NCBI GenBank assembly: GCA_910588855.1
Contig: CAJUSR010000025.1
Location: forward strand, 1 to 54,980
Source of the DNA: an uncultured Kineothrix sp.
Lineage (GTDB): Bacteria > Bacillota > Clostridia > Lachnospirales > Lachnospiraceae
DNA: 54,980 nucleotides
Direction of reading: 5' to 3'
Shown: positions 15,506 to 24,407 of the stretch, in pieces
Numbering within the stretch: position 1 is the stretch's first letter
Layout: each line of letters begins with the position of its first letter
Translations under genes and position numbers: made by a program
The notes under the pieces: generated by a model
Databases searched by the model: none
What the model was told of the DNA's origin: nothing
The model's input: the letters and a program-made list of their open reading frames with translations, nothing else

Positions 15506-16735
15506 ATGTCGATAGAGAGGATATGCGGCGGGGTGACTGCGGCGAAGGGGTTTGAGGCGGCTGGTGCAGTGGCTGGGGTGAAGTATAAAGACAGGAAAGA
15601 TATGGCACTTGTTTATAGTCAGGCGCCTTGCCGGCTGGCCGGGGTGTTTACTTCCAATGTGGTAAAGGCGGCTCCGGTGCTTTGGGACAGGAATGCGGTG
15701 GAACATTCTGCTTATGGGCAGGCTGTAGTGGTCAATTCGGGGATTGCCAATGCATGTACGGGTACGGCAGGGTATGAATGCTGTAAAAGGACGGCAGAGC
15801 ATGCGGCAAAAGAGCTGGGCATTCCAATGGAAGCTGTGCTGGTGGCTTCGACAGGCGTTATCGGGATGCAGATTCCGGTGGAGAAAATTATTGCCGGGAT
15901 AGAAGAACTGGCAAAAGTAAAATCCGGGGATATAGAAGCCGGTACGGCGGCAGCGGAAGCCATTATGACAACGGATACCGTATCCAAGGAAGCGGCAGTA
16001 CAGTTTGAGATAGATGGGAAGACGGTGACGGTAGGCGGCATGTGCAAAGGTTCTGGTATGATTCATCCCAATATGGGCACCATGCTCGGGTTTGTAACGA
16101 CGGATATTGCCATTTCCAAAGAGCTGCTGCAGGAAGCTTTGCGCGCGGATGTGCAGGATACTTTTAATATGATATCGGTGGACGGGGATACGTCTACGAA
16201 TGATACGCTTCTTGTGCTGGCCAACGGAATGGCGGGAAACGAGGAGATTGTAAGCAAGGATGACAGATACTATCAATTTGTAGAGGCTTTGCATATAATT
16301 GATGAAACGCTTGCAAAGAAAATGGCAGGCGACGGTGAAGGGGCGACGGCATTGTTTGAAACGAAAGTGATTCATGCCAGGACGAAAGAAGAAGCCAGGA
16401 TTTTGAGCAAGTCCGTGATTTGCTCCAACCTGACAAAAGCGGCTATTTTCGGGCATGATGCTAACTGGGGAAGGATTCTTTGCGCATTGGGCTATTCCGG
16501 GGTAACATTTGACCCGGAAAAGATAGAGCTGTTTTTTGAGGGGGAAAACGGAAGGATACAGATATATAAAGACGGGGCGGCAGCCGATTACAGCGAAGAG
16601 GAGGCGACAAAAATCCTTTCCGAGCCGGAAGTGCGCGTTGTAGTGGATATGAAGATGGGGGATTTTGAAGCTTGTGCATGGGGTTGTGATTTGACCTTTG
16701 ACTATGTGAAAATCAATGCGGATTACCGCTCATAA
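15506..16735 (+). CDS. argJ: Glutamate N-acetyltransferase / amino-acid acetyltransferase (ArgJ)
   Basis: A 409-aa ArgJ. It transfers the acetyl group from N-acetylornithine to glutamate and, in bifunctional forms, also acetylates glutamate from acetyl-CoA. The motif KGSGMIHPNMGTML contains the self-cleavage site, where the Thr becomes the N-terminal nucleophile of the beta chain. DTSTNDT and AAIFGHDANWGRIL are also diagnostic. I chose ATG 15506 because AGGAG is 7 nt upstream; ATG 15500 sits too close to it. It is in the arg operon, 16 nt before argB. Confidence 0.94.
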   Translation: MSIERICGGVTAAKGFEAAGAVAGVKYKDRKDMALVYSQAPCRLAGVFTSNVVKAAPVLWDRNAVEHSAYGQAVVVNSGIANACTGTAGYECCKRTAEHAAKELGIPMEAVLVASTGVIGMQIPVEKIIAGIEELAKVKSGDIEAGTAAAEAIMTTDTVSKEAAVQFEIDGKTVTVGGMCKGSGMIHPNMGTMLGFVTTDIAISKELLQEALRADVQDTFNMISVDGDTSTNDTLLVLANGMAGNEEIVSKDDRYYQFVEALHIIDETLAKKMAGDGEGATALFETKVIHARTKEEARILSKSVICSNLTKAAIFGHDANWGRILCALGYSGVTFDPEKIELFFEGENGRIQIYKDGAAADYSEEEATKILSEPEVRVVVDMKMGDFEACAWGCDLTFDYVKINADYRS

Positions 16736-16751
16736 AAAAGGAGACGATAAA

Positions 16752-17651
16752 ATGGACAAGGATATGACTGAAGTATTGAAAAAGGCGGAGGTTTTGATTG
16801 AAGCCCTCCCTTATATACAGAAATTCAACCGGAAAATCATTGTGGTAAAATACGGCGGCAGCGCGATGAGCAATGAGGAATTGCAGAAGAATGTGATAAA
16901 AGATGTTACCTTGTTGAAACTGGTAGGATTTAAGCCGATTATTGTCCACGGCGGCGGAAAGGAAATCAGCCGTTGGGTAGGGAAAGTTGGGAAGGAACCC
17001 CAGTTTGTAAATGGTCTGCGAGTTACCGACGGGGAGACGATGGAAATTGCGGAAATGGTTCTTTCCAAGGTAAACAAAGATCTTGTTGCAATGGTGCAGG
17101 AGTTAGGGGTGAAAGCTGTCGGCATCAGCGGGAAAGACGGAGGGCTTTTGACTGTGGAGAAGAAATATGCCGATGGCAAGGATATCGGTTTTGTAGGCGA
17201 TATTAAAGGGGTAAATCCAAAGGTGCTTTATGATTTGCTGGAAAAAGACTTTTTACCGATTGTTGCACCGATTGGATTGGATGATGGTTTTCAGACGTAT
17301 AACATTAATGCGGATGATGCGGCCTGTGCCATTGCCAAGGCGGTCCATGCGGAAAAACTGGCATTTTTAACGGATATTGAAGGACTGTACAAGGACATCA
17401 ATGATAAGTCTTCTTTTATATCCAGATTAAGGGCTTCGGAAGCGGATAAGTTGATTGCGGATGGGTATATCGGAGGCGGTATGCTTCCGAAGCTGGCAAA
17501 CTGTACGAGCGCAATCCGCGAAGGGGTGAGCAGGGTGCATATTCTGGATGGAAGGATTCCACATTGCCTGTTGTTGGAAATATTTACAAATCATGGGGTG
17601 GGTACGGTTTTCTTAAAAGACGATGACTCCATTATGGATTCAACAGTATAA
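16752..17651 (+). CDS. argB: Acetylglutamate kinase
   Basis: A 299-aa acetylglutamate kinase, which phosphorylates N-acetylglutamate at the committed step. VVKYGGSAM is the phosphate-binding glycine loop and VHGGGKEISRWVGK the substrate loop, with INADDAACAIAKA and GGMLPKLANC toward the C-terminus. The mobile N-terminal helix (VLKKAEVLIEALPYIQKF) is the type found in arginine-inhibited hexameric enzymes, so feedback inhibition is likely. Start at ATG 16752 with an AAGGAG site; the longer frame into argJ is not needed. Confidence 0.95.
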   Translation: MDKDMTEVLKKAEVLIEALPYIQKFNRKIIVVKYGGSAMSNEELQKNVIKDVTLLKLVGFKPIIVHGGGKEISRWVGKVGKEPQFVNGLRVTDGETMEIAEMVLSKVNKDLVAMVQELGVKAVGISGKDGGLLTVEKKYADGKDIGFVGDIKGVNPKVLYDLLEKDFLPIVAPIGLDDGFQTYNINADDAACAIAKAVHAEKLAFLTDIEGLYKDINDKSSFISRLRASEADKLIADGYIGGGMLPKLANCTSAIREGVSRVHILDGRIPHCLLLEIFTNHGVGTVFLKDDDSIMDSTV

Positions 17652-17876
17652 TATTTGCGTTTATTCCCGCGAGCAAGACTGCCGTGAGGGTCAAATACCC
17701 CGCTGCTCTGCAGCGCTGCAAGTTTGATTTTTGTGGGTGACGGCAGACGGTGTTTCATCTGGCTGTTGTCGTTGGAGGGAGGCAAAAAATATCCTATAGG
17801 ATGGCTAAAGTTTGACGCCTCGCTGCCTGCGGCAGGTTTTTTGGCTTTTACAGAAAGCCGGAAAGGAAGAAGTATT
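17652..17876. other. argB-argD intergenic region with small hairpins
   Basis: This 225-bp gap contains CGCTGCTCTGCAGCG (near 17700, a 6-bp stem) and CCTGCGGCAGG followed by TTTTTT (about 17826-17842), a small terminator-like hairpin. A continuous open frame from 17724 into argD is present but has no match I recognise and no ribosome binding site. It may be a decayed repeat that attenuates argD. Confidence 0.4.
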
Positions 17877-19064
17877 ATGATGAAAGAGTATATAGAAGAG
17901 GCAGAAAAGGCGCTCCTTCATACATATAATCGATACCAGATTGTATTGGATAAAGGGGAAGGGGTATATTTATATGATATAGAGGGGAAGAAATATCTGG
18001 ACTTTGTTTCCGGAATTGCTGTTTTTGCTTTGGGGTATGGCAACAAGGCATATAACGATGCATTAAAAGCTCAGATTGATAAGCTTATCCACACGTCCAA
18101 CTATTATTACAACGTGCCGGCGATAGAGGCGGCAAAAAAGTTAAAGAAAGTTTCCGGCATGGACAGGGTATTTTTTACGAACAGTGGGGCGGAAGCGGTA
18201 GAGGGGGCAATTAAAGCTGCAAGGAAGTACGCATATTTGAAAGACGGGCGGACGGATCATGAGATAATTGCTATGGAGCATTCTTTTCATGGGCGGACAA
18301 TGGGGGCTTTGTCGGTAACAGGCAATCCGGGTTATCGGGAAGCTTTCGGGCCGATGATAGGGAATATAAAATTTGCCAGGATGAATGACCTGGACAGTGT
18401 AAAGGAACTGATAACGGAAAAAACATGTGCCATCCTGTTTGAAACCGTGCAGGGGGAAGGTGGGATATACCCGGCCGGGAAAGAATTTATGGAAGGGGTA
18501 AAAGCGTTGTGCGAAGAGAAGGATATCCTTCTTATTTTGGACGAAATCCAGTGCGGCATGGGGCGGACCGGTACGATGTATGCATGGCAGCGGTACGGGG
18601 TTATGCCGGATATTATGACGACAGCGAAGGCTTTGGGATGCGGTGTGCCGGTAGGGGCGTTCCTTATGACGGAACGTGTGGCAGCCCATTCTTTAACGAG
18701 CGGGGATCATGGAACAACTTATGGCGGAAATCCTTTGGCGGCAGCGGCGGTGAATAAAGCACTTGATTTATTTGAAGAGAACCATATAATAGAAAATGTG
18801 AATGTAGTAGCCCCCTATTTGGAGGAAAAACTGGATTTGCTGGCAGAAAAATATGATTATATAGAAGGAAGGCGGGGGCTTGGGTTGATGCAGGGGCTGG
18901 TATGCAAAGGCCCGGTAGGGGATATTATAAGCAAAGCATTGGATAATGGCTTGATACTGATTAATGCCGGAGCTGAAATTATCCGCCTTGTGCCTCCACT
19001 AATCATTACAAAGGAAAATGTGGATGAGATGGTTGCAATTTTGGAAATGTGCCTTCCGGTTTAG
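17877..19064 (+). CDS. argD: Acetylornithine aminotransferase
   Basis: A 395-aa class-III PLP aminotransferase converting N-acetylglutamate semialdehyde to N-acetylornithine with glutamate as amino donor. FFTNSGAEAVEGAIKAAR, HSFHGRTMGALS, ILDEIQCGMGRTG and the PLP lysine region TTAKALGCGVPVGAF are diagnostic. The start is ATG 17877 with AAGGAAG 7 nt upstream. As the last arg gene it is separated from argB by a 225-bp gap with a weak hairpin. Ornithine and GABA aminotransferases share motifs, but the operon settles the call. Confidence 0.94.
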   Translation: MMKEYIEEAEKALLHTYNRYQIVLDKGEGVYLYDIEGKKYLDFVSGIAVFALGYGNKAYNDALKAQIDKLIHTSNYYYNVPAIEAAKKLKKVSGMDRVFFTNSGAEAVEGAIKAARKYAYLKDGRTDHEIIAMEHSFHGRTMGALSVTGNPGYREAFGPMIGNIKFARMNDLDSVKELITEKTCAILFETVQGEGGIYPAGKEFMEGVKALCEEKDILLILDEIQCGMGRTGTMYAWQRYGVMPDIMTTAKALGCGVPVGAFLMTERVAAHSLTSGDHGTTYGGNPLAAAAVNKALDLFEENHIIENVNVVAPYLEEKLDLLAEKYDYIEGRRGLGLMQGLVCKGPVGDIISKALDNGLILINAGAEIIRLVPPLIITKENVDEMVAILEMCLPV

Positions 19065-19086
19065 GATAAAAAGTTAGGAGAAAAAT

Positions 19087-20664
19087 ATGGGTCTTAAAAA
19101 AAGACTTTTGACTATAGCAGCCATTGCCTGTGTGGCTGCGGTTGTAGCGGCAGTAGGGCTGTCAGGAAAAACAATCAGTCAGGAACAGGAAGAAACGATT
19201 TTTACAAGGAATAAGGATACGTTATACTTTTGGTATACCGATGAAGCGCTGACGGATTATCTGGGAAGCGCGGCGGTAGCTTATGGGGAGGAAAATGATG
19301 TAAGGGTAATCCCGGTGTTGGCTTCCGGCTTGGAATATCTGGAAGAGATTAACAAGGCTTCCATCCAGTCGGAGAATCCGCCGGATTTGTATATTATTAG
19401 CAATGATTCCCTGGAAAAGGCTTTTTTGGCAGGGCTGGCAGCCCGCGTGGATGGGGAAAGCTGGGAGGAAATCAAGGAAGAGTATCCGGATGCGGCGCGG
19501 CTGGCGGTGACTTATAAAAATAAAACGATTGGATATCCTTTTTATTTTGAGACAAGTTCCCTGCTTTACAACAGGACATATTTGGAAGAATTTGCAAAAA
19601 GCCAGATAGAAGCGGAAAGGGATGCGGCCGAAGGGGAAGCGGCAATGGCCCAGTTGGAAGAAAACGGGCCGGAGGAAATGCCGGAAGACGGAGAAATGCC
19701 GGAGGCGGAAAACCCGGCGGATATGCCGGAAGGAAATGCCGAAGGGCAGTTGGATGAAGAAATACAGGCGTTGGTAGACGAAAGGGTGAAAGAACTTCTT
19801 CCTTCTACGATTGACGATATATTGGAATTTGCCAATGAATATAATGCCCCGGAGCAGGTGGAGGCCATTTTTAAATGGGATGTAACGGATATTTTCTACA
19901 ATTATTTTTTTGCGGGGAATTATATGATTGTAGGCGGGGCAGCCGGAGACAATACGGCAAATATGAATATTTATAATAAAGATGCCATTGATTGCCTGAA
20001 GGTATATCAGGATTTAAACCAGTTTTTTTCCATTGATACAAAAGAAATCAGTTACGAAAAAGTGCTGAATGATTTTATGGAAGGGAAAATTGTTTATACC
20101 GTGGCAACGACGGATGCGGTGGAAAAGCTGGAAGATGCAAAAGAAAGCGGGGATTTTTCTTACGAATACGGCATTGCCCCGGTGCCGGACATCAATGAGG
20201 AATTGCTGACAAGAAGCCTTTCGGTGACGAACTGTATTGTAATAAATGGTTATTCGGAAAAACAGGAACTGGCAGAGGACTTTGCGAAGTTTCTAACTTG
20301 CGGATATACGGATACGCTGTATTCCAGGACAGGAAAAGTGGCAGCCCGTTATGGAGTGGATTACGGGAATATCAATCTGCAAGAGTTTGTGAATGAATAT
20401 GAAATATCAGTGCCGATGCCCAAAATGGTGGAGACCAGCAATTTTTGGGTAGAACTGGAAATTGCATTTTCACAGATATGGGACGGGGCCGATGCCAATG
20501 ATAGTCTGCGCGGCTTGTCGGAACAAATTATGACTCAGGTAACCGGAGAACCATATACGGAAACCGTGATTGAGGAAGAAGAGGAAGCGGTAGAAGAGGT
20601 AGAATATCTGGACGAAGAGGAGCTGCGCAGGGAGGCGCAGGAAGAAGGGGACGAGCCCGAATGA
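19087..20664 (+). CDS. Extracellular solute-binding-like protein with acidic insert
   Basis: A 525-aa exported protein. Residues about 5-27 form a signal/anchor helix with no clear lipobox. The body resembles family-1 extracellular solute-binding proteins (LYIISNDSLEKAFLAG, KTIGYPFYFETSSLLYNRTYL, VLNDFMEGKIVYTVATTD). Two unusual features are a Glu/Pro/Met-rich insert at about residues 180-235 and a very acidic tail (about 500-525). No permease or ATPase is adjacent, so the usual ABC uptake role is unproven; it may be a sensor-associated or cell-surface protein. The ribosome binding site is TAGGAG, 22 nt after argD, so read-through from the arg operon is possible. Confidence 0.75.
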   Translation: MGLKKRLLTIAAIACVAAVVAAVGLSGKTISQEQEETIFTRNKDTLYFWYTDEALTDYLGSAAVAYGEENDVRVIPVLASGLEYLEEINKASIQSENPPDLYIISNDSLEKAFLAGLAARVDGESWEEIKEEYPDAARLAVTYKNKTIGYPFYFETSSLLYNRTYLEEFAKSQIEAERDAAEGEAAMAQLEENGPEEMPEDGEMPEAENPADMPEGNAEGQLDEEIQALVDERVKELLPSTIDDILEFANEYNAPEQVEAIFKWDVTDIFYNYFFAGNYMIVGGAAGDNTANMNIYNKDAIDCLKVYQDLNQFFSIDTKEISYEKVLNDFMEGKIVYTVATTDAVEKLEDAKESGDFSYEYGIAPVPDINEELLTRSLSVTNCIVINGYSEKQELAEDFAKFLTCGYTDTLYSRTGKVAARYGVDYGNINLQEFVNEYEISVPMPKMVETSNFWVELEIAFSQIWDGADANDSLRGLSEQIMTQVTGEPYTETVIEEEEEAVEEVEYLDEEELRREAQEEGDEPE

Positions 20665-20688
20665 ATTTCATAATTAACTGAATACTTT

Positions 20689-20755
20689 TCCAATCATATG
20701 GGTAAAAATATTAAAAGAAAACGATATTTGGAGGACCCATATGATTGGATTTTTT
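20689..20755 (+). promoter_or_regulatory. Start-codon hairpin with U-run (attenuator-like)
   Basis: TCCAATCATATGGGT (20689-20703) is the exact reverse complement of ACCCATATGATTGGA (20735-20749). The second arm contains the ATG of the downstream gene, the 31-nt loop ends with its GGAGG site, and six T follow directly. Folded, it would look like an intrinsic terminator and would bury the start codon. Confidence 0.6.
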
Positions 20756-21172
20756 ATTGCATTGATATCTGGAGCTTTAATGAGTGTGCAGGGGGTATTT
20801 AATACACAAGTGACGAAAACGTCGGGGATTTGGGTGGCAAATGCATTTGTGCAGTTTACGGCGCTGTTAGTCTGTCTGGGGGCATGGCTGCTTACGGACA
20901 GGTCATCCTTTGGGGCACTGGTTAAGGTGGAGCCTAAGTATATGCTTCTTGGCGGGGCAATCGGCGCATTTATCACTTATACGGTAATTAAAAGCATGGA
21001 GATGCTTGGGCCGGCTAAGGCCGTAATGTTGATTGTAATTGCTCAGTTGATTGTGGCTTATGTAATTGAGCTTTTCGGGTGGTTTGGTACGGATAAGCAG
21101 CCTTTGGAATGGCGCAAGGTGATAGGGATGGGGATTGCGATTGCAGGGGTTGTTCTTTTTAAATGGAAATAG
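20741..21172 (+). CDS. Small DMT-superfamily transporter (YdcZ/DUF606)
   Basis: A 143-aa membrane protein with about five hydrophobic helices, matching the DUF606/YdcZ branch of the drug/metabolite transporter superfamily. ALISGALMSVQGVFNTQV at the N-terminus, the middle LGGAIGAFITYTVIKSMEMLGPA and the end GIAIAGVVLFKW are typical. Members often work as small dimers; the substrate is unknown. The start codon lies inside a 15-bp perfect hairpin (20689-20749), suggesting translational or transcriptional control. Confidence 0.85.
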   Translation: MIGFFIALISGALMSVQGVFNTQVTKTSGIWVANAFVQFTALLVCLGAWLLTDRSSFGALVKVEPKYMLLGGAIGAFITYTVIKSMEMLGPAKAVMLIVIAQLIVAYVIELFGWFGTDKQPLEWRKVIGMGIAIAGVVLFKWK

Positions 21173-21185
21173 GACGAAAAGGCAC

Positions 21186-21214
21186 TTGTAAAAGCAGGAT
21201 AATTACTTTACAAT
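21186..21214 (+). promoter_or_regulatory. Putative promoter of comEA cluster
   Basis: TTGTAA (21186-21191) and TACAAT (21209-21214) are 17 nt apart, about 140 nt upstream of comEA. No hairpin is evident between them and the gene. Confidence 0.4.
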
Positions 21215-21355
21215 GAAATAGCAAGTCGCATAGAGGGGTCTTTCGGATTGCAGGTGGAAAGCAATTAGGCTGTTGAATATTTGCCGGGGCTAATTGGCTA
21301 TGATTGAATGGTGGTTTGCTATGCCTGCAGGAAATTTTGGGAAGGAGCTATGCGG

Positions 21356-22147
21356 ATGATTGGAAAAAAATTAACAAATAAGAAAGCGTTGGTTTTGGTT
21401 TGCCTGCTTGGGATGCTGCTTGGGATGACAGGCTGCAGTGGGAGGAAGACGGTTCTGCTGGAGTCGGAAGATTTAGTCAGGGCAGAAGGGCAGACGGAGG
21501 ATGAGGATTCTTTTGAGGCTTTGGAGGAAACGCTGGAACAGGTGGAGCAATCCACCTTGTTTGTACATATTTGCGGAGAAGTGGAAAACCCTGGAGTGTA
21601 TGAATTGCCAAAGGGGAGCAGGATATATGAAGCGGTGGAAAAAGCGGGGGGATTTACAAAAGAAGCGGCGGCGGATTATGTGAATCTGGCGCATTTGCTG
21701 GAAGATGGATGGAAGATTGAAATTCCGGCGGCAGAAAGCTTTGCTCAAGATGAGCATACGGGTGATGAGGGTTTAACGGAGGGGAAAAGCCCCGGGCAGA
21801 GGGGCGCAGTGGATAAAATGCCGGATGGCCTGAAAGATAAAGAAGCAGGGGGCATTTTTGCCGGGGCAGCGGCGGATGCGGATACGGTTACAGCAGCGGC
21901 GCCGGCTTTTAAGGATAAGCTGGCTGCAGCGGGAACGGATAATCAGCTGGTGGATTTGAATACGGCGACGGAAGAAGAACTGGTGGCTTTGCCGGGGATA
22001 GGTGAGAGCCGGGCAAAGAGCATCATCGCATATAGGGAGAAAAACGGCGGTTTTTCCAAAATAGAGGATATTATGAAAATAGAGGGCATTAAAGAGGGTA
22101 TGTTTGCAAAAATGAAAGATAAGATTTGTGTCAGAGGTGAGAAATGA
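21356..22147 (+). CDS. comEA: ComEA-like DNA-binding competence lipoprotein
   Basis: A 263-aa surface protein. The N-terminus is a lipoprotein signal ending MTGC. A SLBB/beta-grasp domain follows (VHICGEVENPGVYELPKGSRIYEAVEKAGGF), then a low-complexity linker, then a C-terminal helix-hairpin-helix pair (VDLNTATEEELVALPGIG...GGFSKIEDIMKIEGI) that binds double-stranded DNA. In competent Firmicutes ComEA hands DNA to ComEC. ATG 21356 has the better spacing from AAGGAG (8 nt) than ATG 21350. The stop overlaps the response regulator start (ATGA). A lipobox is less usual than the single membrane anchor of B. subtilis ComEA. Confidence 0.87.
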   Translation: MIGKKLTNKKALVLVCLLGMLLGMTGCSGRKTVLLESEDLVRAEGQTEDEDSFEALEETLEQVEQSTLFVHICGEVENPGVYELPKGSRIYEAVEKAGGFTKEAAADYVNLAHLLEDGWKIEIPAAESFAQDEHTGDEGLTEGKSPGQRGAVDKMPDGLKDKEAGGIFAGAAADADTVTAAAPAFKDKLAAAGTDNQLVDLNTATEEELVALPGIGESRAKSIIAYREKNGGFSKIEDIMKIEGIKEGMFAKMKDKICVRGEK

Positions 22148-22830
22148 GCAAAAAAGTGCTGGTTGTTGATGATGAAAAATTAATCGTAAAGGGTATCCGG
22201 TTCAGCTTGGAACAGGACGGGATGGAAGTGGACTGCGCTTATGACGGGGAGGAAGCTTTGCAGAAAGCGAAAGGGAAAGAGTATGACATTATTTTGCTGG
22301 ATGTGATGCTGCCTAAGCTGACAGGATTTGAAGTATGCCAGCAGATACGCGAGTTTTCCAATGTGCCGGTGGTTATGCTGACGGCAAAAGGGGAAGACAT
22401 GGATAAAATTCTTGGATTGGAATACGGCGCCGATGATTATATTACAAAACCTTTTAATATTTTGGAGGTAAAGGCGAGGCTGAAGGCGATTATGCGCCGG
22501 ACGAACCGGAAGGAGAAGAAAGAAGATGACGGAGGGGTCATCGAAGGGAAAGATATGAAGCTGGACAGGGAGGGGCGGCGCGTATATATCAGCGGCAAAG
22601 AGATTAACCTGACAGCAAAGGAGTTTGAAGTGTTGGAGCTTTTGATGCTGAACCCGAACAAAGTGTATGGCAGGGAGAATTTGCTGAAGCTGGTATGGGG
22701 CAGCGATTATCCCGGAGATGTACGTACGGTAGATGTGCATATCAGGCGGCTGCGTGAAAAGATAGAGACAAACCCCAGCGAGCCGAAATATGTACACACG
22801 AAGTGGGGGGTCGGATATTATTATGCATAA
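22144..22830 (+). CDS. OmpR/PhoB-type response regulator
   Basis: A 228-aa response regulator. The receiver has the acidic pair in VLVVDDEK, phospho-acceptor Asp at about 53 (LLDVMLPKLTGFEV), conserved Thr in MLTAKGED and Lys in YITKPF. A winged-helix DNA-binding domain follows from about residue 130 (LTAKEFEVLELLMLNPNKVYGRENLL, VDVHIRRLREKIE). All key residues are present, so it should be phosphorylated by the histidine kinase 58 nt downstream. It is translationally coupled to comEA; it could regulate competence or envelope genes. Confidence 0.93.
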   Translation: MSKKVLVVDDEKLIVKGIRFSLEQDGMEVDCAYDGEEALQKAKGKEYDIILLDVMLPKLTGFEVCQQIREFSNVPVVMLTAKGEDMDKILGLEYGADDYITKPFNILEVKARLKAIMRRTNRKEKKEDDGGVIEGKDMKLDREGRRVYISGKEINLTAKEFEVLELLMLNPNKVYGRENLLKLVWGSDYPGDVRTVDVHIRRLREKIETNPSEPKYVHTKWGVGYYYA

Positions 22831-22888
22831 GGGATTGCTGCTGAGGATGGCAAAATGGCAGACGGCAGTGAGTAGGCGGAGCCTGTAA

Positions 22889-24388
22889 ATGAATATAAAA
22901 ATAAAGAAGATTTGGAATAAATTATATTTTTTAAGGAGCCTGAAGGCGCGTATTTTTATTATAGTTTTTTTGACGGGCATTATCCCCAGTATCGTTTTGT
23001 GCTATGGGATATTGGAAAACTATGAAGACCGGGCAATCAGCCTTAGGACTTCCGATATGCAGAACCAGTTGAATATTATAGCCAATCATCTGATTGCTTA
23101 TAATTATTTGTCGGATGCGTCATCTGAAGTAATCAGTGCCGAACTCGAACAGCTTTCCAATCTGTATGATGGACGTGTGATGATTATCAATTCCGGTTTG
23201 AAGGTAATCAAAGATACATACGGAACGAGCGAAGGGAAGACGGTAATTACGGAAGAAGTGATAAAGTGTATGAAGGGGGGGACGGGTGGCTCGAATTACG
23301 ACTATGAGTATGGCTATATAGAGATTACCACCCCCATCATTGAAACGGCAACAGCGGAGATGGCTGTAAATAACGGGGCGCCTGCCGGCATGGAGAAAAA
23401 GAAGGATATTGTCAGGGGCGTGATGTTAACGAGTGTTTCTACGGAAAGCATCAATACGACGTTAGATATATTGAGCAGGCGGGCATTGCTGTTGGAAATG
23501 TTGATGCTGCTTGCAATTTTTGCTATTGCCTTATTGCTTTCCAATGTGTTGATGAAACCTTTTGAGCGTGTGGCGAAGGCTATCAGCGAGGTGAAGGAAG
23601 GATATAAGGACGAGCCTATTTCCGTGCCGGATTATTTGGAGACGGAGCATATTGTAGATGCTTTTAACCAGCTTCAGAACCGGATGAGGGTGTTGGATGC
23701 TTCTCGGCAGGATTTTGTTGCCAATGTATCCCATGAATTGAAGACGCCGATTACTTCCGTAAAAGTCCTGGCCGATTCCCTGCTTGCGCAGGAAGATGTG
23801 CCCGCGGAGCTTTACCGGGAATTTATGGTAGATATTGCGGAAGAGATAGAGAGGGAAGATAAGATTATCAATGACCTTCTTTCTATGGTTAAAATGGACA
23901 GGACAGTGGCAACGATGAATATCAGCGTGGTAGATGTGAACGCCTTGACGGAGATTATTTTAAAAAGGCTGCGTCCGATTGCCAGAAAACGGGATATTGA
24001 AGTAGTATTTGAAAGCAGAAGGGCGGTTACTGCGGAGGCGGATGAGGTAAAACTGACGCTGATAATAACCAATCTGGTAGAAAATGCGATTAAATATAAT
24101 AAAGAACAGGGCAGGGTGAAAGTGGTGCTGGATGCGGACCATCAGTTTTTCACCTTGGAAATTATGGACTCGGGAATCGGCATCCCGGAGGATTCTTTGG
24201 AGCATATTTATGAAAGGTTTTATCGTGTGGACAAATCCCACTCAAGAGAAATCGGGGGAACCGGATTAGGGCTTGCGATTACAAGAAATGCCATATTAAT
24301 GCACAGAGGCTCTATAAAGGTAGCCAGCGTAGAAGGGAAAGGCACTACATTTACGGTGAAGATACCCTTGAATTATGTGATGACGTAA
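22889..24388 (+). CDS. Membrane sensor histidine kinase
   Basis: A 499-aa kinase with two membrane helices (about 17-37 and 193-216) enclosing an extracellular sensor of about 155 aa. It has a HAMP domain (about 217-268), HisKA with the phospho-acceptor His in FVANVSHELKTPITS (about residue 282), and HATPase motifs NLVENAIKYN, DSGIGIP and GGTGLGLAI. The arrangement is PhoR/WalK-like, though the sensor is not a recognised PAS or Cache. It pairs with the upstream response regulator. GGAG lies about 10 nt before ATG 22889. The sensed signal is unknown. Confidence 0.92.
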   Translation: MNIKIKKIWNKLYFLRSLKARIFIIVFLTGIIPSIVLCYGILENYEDRAISLRTSDMQNQLNIIANHLIAYNYLSDASSEVISAELEQLSNLYDGRVMIINSGLKVIKDTYGTSEGKTVITEEVIKCMKGGTGGSNYDYEYGYIEITTPIIETATAEMAVNNGAPAGMEKKKDIVRGVMLTSVSTESINTTLDILSRRALLLEMLMLLAIFAIALLLSNVLMKPFERVAKAISEVKEGYKDEPISVPDYLETEHIVDAFNQLQNRMRVLDASRQDFVANVSHELKTPITSVKVLADSLLAQEDVPAELYREFMVDIAEEIEREDKIINDLLSMVKMDRTVATMNISVVDVNALTEIILKRLRPIARKRDIEVVFESRRAVTAEADEVKLTLIITNLVENAIKYNKEQGRVKVVLDADHQFFTLEIMDSGIGIPEDSLEHIYERFYRVDKSHSREIGGTGLGLAITRNAILMHRGSIKVASVEGKGTTFTVKIPLNYVMT

Positions 24389-24407
24389 AATAAATTTGGA
24401 GAATGCA

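Noticed and set aside
17724..17876. N-terminal extension of ArgD
   Set aside because: The in-frame extension has no ribosome site and spans a terminator-like hairpin; ATG 17877 fits the family length.
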